Positions 52,403 through 64,000 of a DNA stretch of 64,000 bases are shown here, piece by piece. The stretch's first letter is position 1, and every line of letters begins with the position of its first letter. Below the pieces are notes generated by a model, which saw only the letters and a program-made list of their open reading frames with translations, had not been told where the DNA came from and ran no database searches. A program made the translations under genes and the position numbers. Origin of the DNA: Massilia sp. Root418 (lineage in GTDB: Bacteria > Pseudomonadota > Gammaproteobacteria > Burkholderiales > Burkholderiaceae_D); the NCBI RefSeq assembly GCF_001425265.1, contig NZ_LMEC01000023.1:310001-374000 (forward strand). Direction: 5' to 3'.

Positions 52403-52432
52403 AAATCGGAGTCTCTGACTCCGATTTTTTTT
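52403..52432 (+). terminator. Intrinsic terminator between the convergent Lys/Ala-rich and GGDEF genes
   Basis: AAATCGGAGTC (52403-52413) pairs with GACTCCGATTT (52417-52427) around a 3-base loop and is followed by a run of T on the plus strand. The run of T ends at the GGDEF stop, so it may also help end that minus-strand transcript. Confidence 0.85.
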
Positions 52433-53831
52433 ATGCGCATTCCACCCGGTTGCGGCCGGACTGCTTGGCCTTGTACAGCGCCGCGTCCGCGCGCGAGAGC
52501 ATGGTTTCCACCGGCGTGCCGCTGCCGGCCGCGCAATGCACGCCGATGCTGACGGTGGAGTTGAGCAGCTTGCCGTCGCCCACCGCCACCGTGTGCCGCG
52601 CGAAGGCGTCGCACACGCGCTGGGCGATGATGCGGGCATCCTCCGCACTGCAGCCGGGCAGCAGCACGGCGAATTCCTCCCCTCCCAGCCGGCCAAGAAG
52701 GTCGCCGCCGCGCAGGCAGCCTTCGGCGATGCGCGCGAAATTGACCAGCACCGTGTCGCCGGCCGCATGGCCGTAGCTGTCGTTGACCTTCTTGAAGAAG
52801 TCGATGTCCATCATCAGCACCGCCAGCGGGCGCCGCATCAGCTGCGGCGCGGCCAGCAGCGCGTCGGCGTGCTGCATGAAGCCGCCCCGGTTTAGCACGT
52901 GCGTGAGCGGGTCGTGCGAGGCGGCGTATTTCAGGCGGTCCAGCAACTCGTTGCGGGCCACCATCACGCTGGCCACCGTGAGCGGCGCCAGCGCCGTCAG
53001 CGTTACGCCCACGCGCAGCGACATGATGGCTTGCTGGCTGTCGAAATTGGCGCCGATGAGCAGCGTGCCGCTGGAGATGGCCAGCAGGGTCCACATGGAG
53101 AAGAACAGCGTGATGCCAGCCGTGGCGAACAGGCTGTAGGTCAGCGCGCACCACAGCATGGCGGGGATGGGGTAGGGGATCACGCCCGGTCCGCCCAGCT
53201 GCGTGCCCAGCCACAGGCTGCCGGCGAAGGCGGCCAGCGGCGCGAGCTGCTCCGGGCGCCAGCCGGGCCAGTCGGCGCGCCGCTGGTGCGCCTTCATCCA
53301 GCGACCCAGGTCGGGGAAGGTCAGCATCACCGGCAGGATGGCAATGTAGTTCACCAGCTCGGTGGAGAACCAGAACGCAAAGCCGTAGGCGTGGCTGCCG
53401 CCGAACAGCACCGGATGGATGAAGATGCCGGCCACGCCGGCCGCCGCCGCCGCGCACACCACCACCAGCACGAAGCGCAGCATGGAACGCGGGTGGCGCA
53501 GGTTCTGGTAGTCGGCGTCCATGCGCGAGAACAGGAAGTAGGCCACCCACACGCCCATCAGGTTGGTGCAGGTGAGCATGGCGCTCTTGGGCCAGCCGTG
53601 CTGCATGTGGAGGTCGGCCAGCATGTAGCCGCTGGCGGCGGCCAGCCAGTGCAGCAGGTTGGGGGGATGTTGCCGGCGCAGCAGCAGGCCGGCCAGCACC
53701 GCGTTGGTGGGCCAGAACGCGGCCAGCACGCCCGGCGGGGCGGTGTAGATGCCGAAGATGGAGCAGGCGAAGACCAGCGCGCCGACCAGCAGCGCGTCCT
53801 TGAGGTCAAAGCCTGAACGGCTGCCGGTCAT
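52431..53831 (-). CDS. Diguanylate cyclase with MASE1 membrane sensor domain
   Basis: 466 residues. The N-terminal ~290 residues have about eight membrane helices with the MASE1 pattern (GIYTAPPGVLAAFWPTNAVLAGLLLRR, HWLAAASGYMLADL). A GGDEF domain follows (about 305-466): DPLTHVLNRGGFMQHADAL, MDIDFFKKVNDSYGHAAGDTVLVNFA and the active-site RLGGEEFAVLLPG. The GGEEF signature indicates an active cyclase making cyclic-di-GMP. A product-inhibition RxxD is not evident in the expected place five residues upstream of GGEEF. It lies 77 bases after parC on the same strand. Membrane signal unknown. Confidence 0.93.
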   Translation of the reverse strand: MTGSRSGFDLKDALLVGALVFACSIFGIYTAPPGVLAAFWPTNAVLAGLLLRRQHPPNLLHWLAAASGYMLADLHMQHGWPKSAMLTCTNLMGVWVAYFLFSRMDADYQNLRHPRSMLRFVLVVVCAAAAAGVAGIFIHPVLFGGSHAYGFAFWFSTELVNYIAILPVMLTFPDLGRWMKAHQRRADWPGWRPEQLAPLAAFAGSLWLGTQLGGPGVIPYPIPAMLWCALTYSLFATAGITLFFSMWTLLAISSGTLLIGANFDSQQAIMSLRVGVTLTALAPLTVASVMVARNELLDRLKYAASHDPLTHVLNRGGFMQHADALLAAPQLMRRPLAVLMMDIDFFKKVNDSYGHAAGDTVLVNFARIAEGCLRGGDLLGRLGGEEFAVLLPGCSAEDARIIAQRVCDAFARHTVAVGDGKLLNSTVSIGVHCAAGSGTPVETMLSRADAALYKAKQSGRNRVECA

Positions 53832-53908
53832 GTCGATCCTCCACCCGAATCAGGCCATTGTGAGCATGTGGATAGCCCAAGTCAACCGGGTGAAGGTCCG
53901 GGATTGCC

Positions 53909-56398
<2,490 letters not shown>

Positions 56399-56418
56399 AT
56401 CAGATAACGTGTGCTGTA

Positions 56419-58416
<1,998 letters not shown>

Positions 58417-58485
58417 ACGTGATCAAGCTAGGTTGTGCGGTTCTTATTGGTGCGGCAGCTCGTCTGCAACATACTGTGCAAAATG

Positions 58486-58501
58486 CTGTGATTATATACA
58501 G
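58486..58501. promoter_or_regulatory. CTGT-N8-ACAG box (LexA/SOS-like) over the parE promoter
   Basis: CTGTGATTATATACAG is a perfect match to the CTGT-N8-ACAG LexA core used in E. coli and several betaproteobacteria. On the minus strand it contains TATAAT (58496-58491), a good -10 box for parE. The -35 region is weak. A chance match to this short degenerate pattern is possible. Confidence 0.45.
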
Positions 58502-58673
58502 TTATTTCGCTCCGGAAGTGCTTTCTGCGCAACGCCGGCAGGCGCGCTTGCTTGCGCATTCTATCCGCAACCGGCTGCAACGGCGGGAAACAAGGCGCTG
58601 GAAATGGCGTGCGGTTGTGGTTAAATGGGGAAAAGCGCTGTAAAAAACACCACGTTCAGCACGCCGTGTCCCC

Positions 58674-59579
58674 ATGAATGCAGACACATATCCGTTCGCA
58701 GTGCGCCTGATCGGCTTCGCCGGGGCGCAGGCCGCCGCCCTGGCTGCGGCGCTCGGGCGCGTGCCTGCCGGCGGGCCGGCGTATTTTTGCCTGTCGGCCG
58801 ACAGTTTGCAAGAGCCGGACCTGCTGCTGGTGAACGGCGCCGACCTGAAGGCCCTGGCCACGCTGGCGGCGCTCAGCCCTGCACCCGCTACAACACTTAG
58901 TTCCGGTCCCGGTCCCGGCGGCGTGCGTCCGGCGCTGCTGCTGGGCGCTCCGGCGCCGGCGCTGCGGCTGGCCTATCCGTCCCTGCCCCTGCCGTGCGAC
59001 GACGACAGCCTGCATGCCGAGCTGGCGCGCCTGGTGGAGCGCCGCGCCGACGCGCTGGCCAGGCTGGCGGCCACGGGCCTGCCGCCGCCGGCCGAGCGGC
59101 GCACGCACGAGCGGCTGGACCTGGACCTGACCGATCCCGCCGAATACGCGGACCGGCGCAGCCCGCCCGAGGCGCGGCGCGGCGCGGTGCTGGTGGTGGA
59201 TCGCAACGCGCGCTTCAGCCAGCACATCGCCAAACTGCTCAAGCCTTGGGACATCCCCACCATGTGGGCATCCGACGAACCGTCCGCGTTGGCGGCCTGC
59301 GCGGACGCGCCGCAGATGCTGGCGCCGGTGGCGGTGGTGCTGATCAATACCTCGCTGTCCGAGATCGATCCCTACGCCCTGTGCGCCGTGCTGCGCGAGC
59401 AGGGCGGGGTGGAAGCGGGAGCGTTGGTGCGTCCACCGGACGTGGTGTTCACCGTGTCGCACGACTATCGCTACGACAGCGCGCGCGCCCGCGCCGCCGG
59501 CGCCGCCGGCCTGCTCGACAAGCCCGTCTCCGACGCCACGCTGCGCACGGTGCTTAAGAAGCTGATGCGCCTCGCCTGA
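58674..59579 (+). CDS. Protein with C-terminal degenerate receiver domain
   Basis: 301 residues. The first ~165 residues look like a divergent, possibly degenerate receiver-like or regulatory segment (FAVRLIGFAGAQAAALAAALG ... LLLVNGADLKAL). The C-terminal ~130 residues keep the receiver layout: GAVLVVDRNARFSQHIAKLLK, VAVVLINTSLSEIDPYALC, DVVFTVSHDYRYDSARARAAGAAGLLDKPV. The phosphoacceptor position is Asn225 instead of Asp, and only one acidic-pocket Asp remains, while the Lys of LDKPV is kept. It is therefore probably a pseudo-receiver. No output domain is present. It precedes the TorF porin and kdp genes. Confidence 0.75.
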   Translation: MNADTYPFAVRLIGFAGAQAAALAAALGRVPAGGPAYFCLSADSLQEPDLLLVNGADLKALATLAALSPAPATTLSSGPGPGGVRPALLLGAPAPALRLAYPSLPLPCDDDSLHAELARLVERRADALARLAATGLPPPAERRTHERLDLDLTDPAEYADRRSPPEARRGAVLVVDRNARFSQHIAKLLKPWDIPTMWASDEPSALAACADAPQMLAPVAVVLINTSLSEIDPYALCAVLREQGGVEAGALVRPPDVVFTVSHDYRYDSARARAAGAAGLLDKPVSDATLRTVLKKLMRLA

Positions 59580-59611
59580 TCCCGATTCCCTTCGCGCGAC
59601 CAATACACGGC

Positions 59612-59667
59612 GTTTACGCCCGCCATGGGTCTTTTTAGGCCGTTTTTACGGCCCGGCCGATAAGCTG
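59612..59667 (+). promoter_or_regulatory. Promoter block of TorF porin gene, matching the kdp block
   Basis: GTTTACGCC, GTCTTTTTAGGCCG, TTTTTACGG and CCGATAAGCTG occur in this order. The kdp upstream region (60478-60546) has GTTTACACC, GTCTTTACACCG, ATTTTAGA and CCGATAAGCTG in the same order with spacing differing by about two bases. The T-rich TTTAC boxes resemble KdpE-type sites. The two genes are probably co-regulated. Confidence 0.5.
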
Positions 59668-59702
59668 AGCAACCTGCTTATCCACCGAAGAAAGACTGCA
59701 TC

Positions 59703-60470
59703 ATGAAGAAACCATTGGTCTCCGCCGCTGCCGCAGCGGCATTTTCCGCCGCGCTGGCCCTGCCTGCCGCCACGGCGCACGCCGAAGAACAGAAGCCGGA
59801 CAACGACATCAGCTTTAACGCGGCCGCCGCGTCGGACTACCGCTACCGGGGCATCTCGCAAACACGCTCGCAGCCGGCGCTGCAGGCGGGCGCGGATTAC
59901 GTCCACAACCCGAGCGGCTTCTATGCCGGCGCCTGGGGTTCCACCATCAAGTGGACCAAGGACGCGGGCGGCGGCGGCGGCGTGGAGCTGGACCTGTACG
60001 CCGGCAAGCGCGGCCAGCTCGGCGCAGACATCGCTTATGACGTGGGCGTGCTGACCTATGTCTATCCGTCCAATGGGTTGAAGCGCGTGGCCGGTTTCGC
60101 CGGCGCCGACACCACCGAAGTTTACGGCCAGCTGGGCTACGGCCCCGCCTACGTCAAGTACTCGCACGCCGTGACCAATCTGTTCGGCTTCGCCGACAGC
60201 AAAAACAGCGGCTACCTGGACGTGGGCGCGAATCTGGACGCGGGCGGCGGCTACATCGTCAACCTGCACGCGGGCCACCAGAAGGTGCAGCATTCCAGCC
60301 AAGCCGACTACACCGACTGGAAAGTCGGCGCCACCAAGGACTTCGGCGTGTTCACCGGCGCGCTGGCCGCCGTCGGCACCAACGCCGGCAAGACAGCCTA
60401 CGCGTCGCCCGCCAACGGAAAGTTCCTGGGCAAGACCGCGCTGGTATTCACCGTCAGCGAAGCGTTTTAA
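59703..60470 (+). CDS. TorF-family putative porin
   Basis: 255 residues with a signal peptide ending ATAHAEE. The mature part is an outer-membrane beta-barrel: SFNAAAASDYRYRGISQTRSQPALQAGADY is the hallmark start of the TorF/Gcw_chp (TIGR02001) group. It ends with the C-terminal strand ALVFTVSEAF, with terminal Phe. Function is unproven; homologs are predicted to pass small solutes. It is 110 bases upstream of the kdp genes and shares their promoter architecture, so potassium- or osmolarity-linked expression is a reasonable hypothesis. Confidence 0.85.
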   Translation: MKKPLVSAAAAAAFSAALALPAATAHAEEQKPDNDISFNAAAASDYRYRGISQTRSQPALQAGADYVHNPSGFYAGAWGSTIKWTKDAGGGGGVELDLYAGKRGQLGADIAYDVGVLTYVYPSNGLKRVAGFAGADTTEVYGQLGYGPAYVKYSHAVTNLFGFADSKNSGYLDVGANLDAGGGYIVNLHAGHQKVQHSSQADYTDWKVGATKDFGVFTGALAAVGTNAGKTAYASPANGKFLGKTALVFTVSEAF

Positions 60471-60477
60471 GCGGCGC

Positions 60478-60546
60478 ATTTTTACGGTTTGTTTACACCG
60501 CCCCCGCGAGTCTTTACACCGATTTTAGACCTCCGCCGATAAGCTG
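60478..60546 (+). promoter_or_regulatory. kdp promoter with KdpE-like TTTAC direct repeats
   Basis: ATTTTTACGG and GTTTACACCG are spaced as a direct repeat, followed by CTTTACACCG, then ATTTTAGA and CCGATAAGCTG (a possible -10 region). The first pair is close to the TTTATA...TTTACACCCC site that KdpE binds upstream of kdpFABC in E. coli, as known from memory of that system. Transcription would start near 60550 for the kdp operon. Confidence 0.6.
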
Positions 60547-60580
60547 GAAACATCAAAACAAGACCTGTAAGGGGTTCAAC

Positions 60581-60673
60581 ATGGATGTGGTATTTATCGG
60601 CGCAATCGTCGTCCTTCTGGCCGTGAGCTGCGGCTTTGCCGCCGGCTGCGGCGTTCTGGGAGAGCGCAAATGA
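60581..60673 (+). CDS. 30-residue membrane micro-peptide at the head of kdp
   Basis: ATG 60581, after a TAAGGGGTTC ribosome site, opens MDVVFIGAIVVLLAVSCGFA and ends CGVLGERK with TGA at 60671-60673. It is a single transmembrane helix with three cysteines and a basic C-terminus. Its stop overlaps the ATG of kdpF by 4 bases (ATGA), the same coupling used in the rest of the operon, which supports translation. It does not match the standard KdpF sequence. A regulatory or stabilising subunit of the Kdp pump is possible; no homolog was recognised. Confidence 0.6.
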   Translation: MDVVFIGAIVVLLAVSCGFAAGCGVLGERK

Positions 60674-60759
60674 ATAGTTTTTACTTACTCGGCGCCGTAG
60701 CTGCGGCGGGCCTGCTGGTGTACCTGGTAATGGCGCTGCTGAAAGCGGAGGAACTGTGA
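60670..60759 (+). CDS. kdpF: KdpF, small subunit of the potassium-transporting ATPase
   Basis: 29 residues: MNSFYLLGAVAAAGLLVYLVMALLKAEEL, written here as one helix of ~20 residues with start MNSFYLLG and end LLKAEEL. The length, the single helix and the VYLVMALL(K/R)AE(E/D) ending are typical of KdpF, which stabilises the KdpABC complex. Its stop (TGA) overlaps the ATG of kdpA by one base (TGATG). Confidence 0.88.
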   Translation: MNSFYLLGAVAAAGLLVYLVMALLKAEEL

Positions 60760-62525
60760 TGACCACGCAATCGTTCATTCTGCTGGCCGTGTTCCTGGCC
60801 GTGCTGTTGGCGCTGGCCTGGCCGCTTGGCGCGGTGCTGGCGCGCGTCGGCCACGGCGGCCGCATACCCGGCTTCGGCTGGCTGGAAAAACTCGAACAGC
60901 TGCTGTACCGCGCGGCCGGCATCCCGCTCAAGTCCGAGGAGCGCGGCCAGGCCTGGAAGGGCTACGCCGTCGCGCTGCTGGTGTTCAACGGCATCGGGGC
61001 GCTGGTGGTCTACGGCCTTCAGCGCGTGCAGGCCTGGCTACCGCTTAACCCGCAAGGGCTGGACAACGTCAGTCCCGACTCGTCCTTCAACACCGCCGTC
61101 AGCTTCGCGGCCAACACCAACTGGCAGGGCTACAGCGGCGAGCAGACCATGAGCTATCTGGTCCAGATGCTGGCGCTGACCTGCCAGAACTTCTTTTCGG
61201 CCGCCACCGGCATGGCCGTGGCGTACGCGCTGATACGCGGCTTCAGCGCGCGCTCGGCCAAGTCGATCGGCAATTTCTGGGTCGACATTACGCGCTCCAC
61301 GCTGTACGTGCTGCTGCCGCTGTCGCTGCTGTTCGCCGTGTTCCTGATGGGGCAGGGCGTGATCCAGAACTTCTCGGCCTATAAGGAAGTGGCGCTGCTG
61401 GACCAGGTAAGCTACGCCCTGCCGGAAGGTGGCACCATGACTGCGGCCACGCAAACCATCGCCATGGGCCCGGTCGCATCGCAGGAGGCAATCAAGATGC
61501 TGGGAACGAACGGCGGCGGCTTCTTCAACGCCAACTCGGCCCATCCTTACGAGAACCCCAGCGCGCTGTCCAACTTCGGGCAGATGCTGGCCATCTTCCT
61601 CATTCCGGCCGGCTTGTGCTTCGCCTTCGGCCGCATGGTGGGCGACCGCCGCCAGGGCTGGGCCGTGCTGGGCGCGATGACGGTGCTGTTCGTCGCTTGC
61701 GCCTTGGTGGTGCTGGTGGCCGAACAGCAGGCCCACCCCGCGCTGCAGGCGATGGGCGTGGACCAGGCCATGAACGCCTTGCAATCGGGCGGCAATATGG
61801 AGGGCAAGGAAACCCGCTTCGGCATCAGTGCGTCCGCCCTGTTCGCCGCGGTGACCACGGCCGCCTCCTGCGGCGCGGTGAACGCCATGCACGATTCCTT
61901 CACGCCGATCGGCGGCATGGTCCCCATGCTGCTGATGCAGTTCGGCGAAGTGATCTTCGGCGGGGTCGGCTCCGGCTTGTACGGCATGCTGGTGTTCGCC
62001 ATCATGGCGGTGTTCATCGCCGGCCTGATGATAGGCCGCACACCGGAATACCTGGGCAAGAAAATCCAGGCCTATGAAATGAAGATGACCTCCATCGCCA
62101 TCCTGGTGACGCCGATCCTGGTACTGGGCGGCACCGCCATCGCGGTGATGACGGACGCCGGCAAGGCCGGCATCGCCAACCCCGGCGCGCACGGCTTCTC
62201 GGAGATCCTGTACGCCTTCAGCTCGGCCGCCAACAACAACGGCAGCGCGTTCGCAGGCCTGTCCGCCAACACGCCGTTCTACAACGCCATGCTGGCAGCC
62301 GCCATGTGGTTCGGCCGCTTTGCCGTGATCGTGCCGATCCTGGCCATCGCCGGTTCGCTGGCCGGCAAGCAGCGCCTGGAGGCGAACGCCGGCACCATGC
62401 CGACACATGGCGCCATGTTCATCGGCCTGCTGGTGGGCGTGGTGGCGCTGGTAGGCGTGCTCAATTACGTGCCTGCGCTGGCGCTTGGCCCCGTAGTCGA
62501 ACATCTGCAACTGAATAACAAATAA
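60759..62525 (+). CDS. kdpA: KdpA, potassium-channel subunit of the Kdp ATPase
   Basis: 588 residues from ATG 60759 (a GTG one codon earlier is less likely). It is a polytopic membrane protein of the Trk/Ktr/HKT superfamily with four pore loops: NTNWQGYSGE, GTNGGGFFNANSAHPYENP, CGAVNAMHDSFTPIGG and SSAANNNGSAFAGL are the selectivity-filter regions. KdpA conducts potassium to the pump. The start lies in the kdpF stop; kdpB follows after 10 bases with an AAGGAG site. Confidence 0.97.
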   Translation: MTTQSFILLAVFLAVLLALAWPLGAVLARVGHGGRIPGFGWLEKLEQLLYRAAGIPLKSEERGQAWKGYAVALLVFNGIGALVVYGLQRVQAWLPLNPQGLDNVSPDSSFNTAVSFAANTNWQGYSGEQTMSYLVQMLALTCQNFFSAATGMAVAYALIRGFSARSAKSIGNFWVDITRSTLYVLLPLSLLFAVFLMGQGVIQNFSAYKEVALLDQVSYALPEGGTMTAATQTIAMGPVASQEAIKMLGTNGGGFFNANSAHPYENPSALSNFGQMLAIFLIPAGLCFAFGRMVGDRRQGWAVLGAMTVLFVACALVVLVAEQQAHPALQAMGVDQAMNALQSGGNMEGKETRFGISASALFAAVTTAASCGAVNAMHDSFTPIGGMVPMLLMQFGEVIFGGVGSGLYGMLVFAIMAVFIAGLMIGRTPEYLGKKIQAYEMKMTSIAILVTPILVLGGTAIAVMTDAGKAGIANPGAHGFSEILYAFSSAANNNGSAFAGLSANTPFYNAMLAAAMWFGRFAVIVPILAIAGSLAGKQRLEANAGTMPTHGAMFIGLLVGVVALVGVLNYVPALALGPVVEHLQLNNK

Positions 62526-62535
62526 GGAGTGTCGC

Positions 62536-64000
62536 ATGTCGCAAGCTAATACATCGTCCAGGGACATGGCGCTGCACCCGACCGCGCCTGCGCGGCGCCT
62601 GAAAATGTTCGACACCGAACTGCTGCTGCCGGCCATCGCCGATTCGTTCAGGAAGCTGAGCCCGCGCACCCAGTTGCGCAGCCCGGTCATGTTCGTGGTC
62701 TACGTCGGCAGCATCATCACCACGCTGCTGTACGTGCAGGCGCTGTTTGGCCAGGGAGAGGCCAGCGCCGGCTTTATCCTGGCCACCACCGTGTGGCTGT
62801 GGTTCACCGTGCTGTTCGCGAACTTCGCCGAAGCCATGGCCGAGGGCCGCAGCAAGGCGCAAGCGGCGTCGCTGCGCAGCCTGAAAAAGAGCGTGGTCGC
62901 CAAGAAGCTGGCCGCGCCGAAGCACGGCACCGCCTGGCTGCCGTGCGACGGTCCGGATCTACGCAAAGGCAATTTCATCCTGGTCGAGGCGGGCGACGTC
63001 ATCCCGATAGACGGTGAAGTGGTGGAAGGCGTGGCCTCGGTGGACGAAAGCGCCATCACCGGCGAATCTGCCCCGGTGATCCGGGAATCGGGTGGCGACT
63101 TCTCGGCCGTCACCGGCGGCACCCGCGTGCTGTCGGACTGGCTGGTGGTGAAGGTCACCGTCAATCCAGGCGAGACCTTCCTGGACCGCATGATTTCAAT
63201 GGTGGAGGGCGCCAAGCGCCAGAGGACCCCGAACGAGATCGCACTGACGATCCTGCTGGTGGCGCTCACCATCGTGTTCCTGGTGGTGACCGCCACGCTG
63301 CTGCCGTTCTCGCTGTTCTCGGTGCAGGCTGCCGGCTCCGGCGCGCCGATCACCATCACGGTGCTGATCGCATTGCTGGTCTGCCTGATCCCGACCACCA
63401 TTGGCGGCCTGCTGTCAGCCATCGGCGTTGCCGGCATGAGCCGCATGATGCAGGCCAATGTCATCGCCACTTCTGGCCGTGCGGTGGAGGCGGCTGGCGA
63501 CGTGGACGTGCTGCTGCTGGATAAAACCGGCACCATCACGCTGGGCAACCGCCAGGCCTCGTCCTTCGTGCCGGCCCCCGGCGTGAGCGGGCAGCAGCTG
63601 GCGGACGTGGCGCAACTGGCCTCGCTGGCCGACGAAACGCCGGAAGGCCGCAGCATCGTGGTGCTGGCCAAGCAGAAGTTCAATATCCGCGAGCGCGACA
63701 TGGTCTCGCTGCAGGCCCGGTTCGTGCCGTTCACCGCGCAGACCCGCATGAGCGGCGTGGACCTGCAGGGCAGGGAAGTGCGCAAAGGCGCGGCCGACTC
63801 GGTGAAAAAGTACGTGGAAGCGCTGGGCCTGCCGTACCCGGCCGAGGTGGCGCGCGCGGTGGACGACGTGTCGCGCCGGGGCAGCACGCCGCTGGTGGTG
63901 GCGGATGCCGGCCGTGTGATGGGCGTGGTGGAGCTGAAGGATATCGTCAAGGGCGGCATCAAGGAGCGCTTCGCCGAACTGCGCCGCATGGGCATCAAGA
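62536..64000 (+). CDS. kdpB: KdpB, P-type ATPase subunit (truncated by window end)
   Basis: 488 codons are present from ATG 62536; the frame is open to the last base, so about 200 residues are missing. The P-type phosphorylation site is Asp329 in LLLDKTGTITLGN. The actuator loop is DESAITGESAPVI, and the membrane segments include LIALLVCLIPTTIGGLLSAIG with the conserved Pro. The nucleotide-binding domain begins with DETPEGRSIVVLAK and FVPFTAQTRMSGVD. It hydrolyses ATP to drive high-affinity potassium import with KdpA and KdpC (kdpC expected outside the window). Confidence 0.97.
   Translation, partial: MSQANTSSRDMALHPTAPARRLKMFDTELLLPAIADSFRKLSPRTQLRSPVMFVVYVGSIITTLLYVQALFGQGEASAGFILATTVWLWFTVLFANFAEAMAEGRSKAQAASLRSLKKSVVAKKLAAPKHGTAWLPCDGPDLRKGNFILVEAGDVIPIDGEVVEGVASVDESAITGESAPVIRESGGDFSAVTGGTRVLSDWLVVKVTVNPGETFLDRMISMVEGAKRQRTPNEIALTILLVALTIVFLVVTATLLPFSLFSVQAAGSGAPITITVLIALLVCLIPTTIGGLLSAIGVAGMSRMMQANVIATSGRAVEAAGDVDVLLLDKTGTITLGNRQASSFVPAPGVSGQQLADVAQLASLADETPEGRSIVVLAKQKFNIRERDMVSLQARFVPFTAQTRMSGVDLQGREVRKGAADSVKKYVEALGLPYPAEVARAVDDVSRRGSTPLVVADAGRVMGVVELKDIVKGGIKERFAELRRMGIK

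Noticed and set aside
58419..58643. 74-codon plus-strand frame between parE and the pseudo-receiver gene
   Set aside because: Lies over the parE promoter and has a basic, non-globular translation; no ribosome site was seen.
61038..63998. Minus-strand frames opposite kdpA and kdpB
   Set aside because: The plus-strand Kdp proteins are unmistakable; kdpB simply runs off the window end.

Overview
The window is high-GC chromosomal DNA, densely packed and with operonic overlaps, from a betaproteobacterium that most resembles Oxalobacteraceae (Massilia/Duganella/Janthinobacterium type). This placement rests on gene content: a complete-looking paa operon with PaaX, a HAAT-type ABC transporter, ParE/ParC, Kdp with a TorF-like porin, and many secreted peptidases. 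It is also supported by a dispersed family of GGCGGGTTA...TAACCCGCCCTAC palindromes. No rRNA, tRNA, CRISPR array, prophage or complete insertion sequence was seen.

Layout. 1-11.1 kb: the 3' end of pmbA, then two paralogous TRAP substrate-binding proteins, each behind the same promoter. Around them lie a lipoprotein hydrolase, a TonB-dependent receptor, a cytosolic M14 carboxypeptidase, a membrane protein, a PaiB-like/LysR divergent pair and two small proteins. 11.1-29.0 kb: the phenylacetate catabolon, with paaX divergent from paaABCDE, then paaGHIKJ, a five-gene branched-chain-amino-acid-type ABC transporter, and paaYZ. The blocks are separated by inverted pairs of the palindromic repeat. 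Together they would import an aromatic acid (inferred), activate it (PaaK), epoxidise it (PaaABCE), isomerise it (PaaG), open the ring (PaaZ) and beta-oxidise it (PaaHJ). PaaF is not in the window.

29.0-42.1 kb (all minus strand): a secreted thermolysin-like M4 protease followed by a tight run of overlapping genes. These encode a GspF-like platform protein, a GspE-like ATPase, four short proteins in PilM/N/O/P positions, a secretin lipoprotein and three pseudopilin-like proteins, ending with an M24 peptidase. It is a minimal type II secretion/type IV pilus hybrid machine. 42.1-53.9 kb: an ACT-domain protein, argH, a small exported protein and a GNAT protein; a YfcC-type carrier with an AstE/aspartoacylase-like hydrolase, facing an exported cyanophycinase; an M64 peptidase; a Lys/Ala-rich exported protein; and a MASE1-GGDEF diguanylate cyclase. 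53.9-64 kb: parC and parE, a degenerate receiver-domain protein, a TorF-like porin, then a 30-residue membrane peptide and kdpF-kdpA-kdpB (kdpB cut by the window end).

Most notable signals: the REPIN-like repeat pairs; the hybrid secretion cluster next to a secreted protease; matching promoter blocks in front of the TorF porin and kdp, with KdpE-like boxes; an unannotated micro-peptide at the head of kdp; a CTGT-N8-ACAG box over the parE promoter; and a candidate cyanophycin/arginine-peptide salvage group. All functional names come from sequence reading alone.
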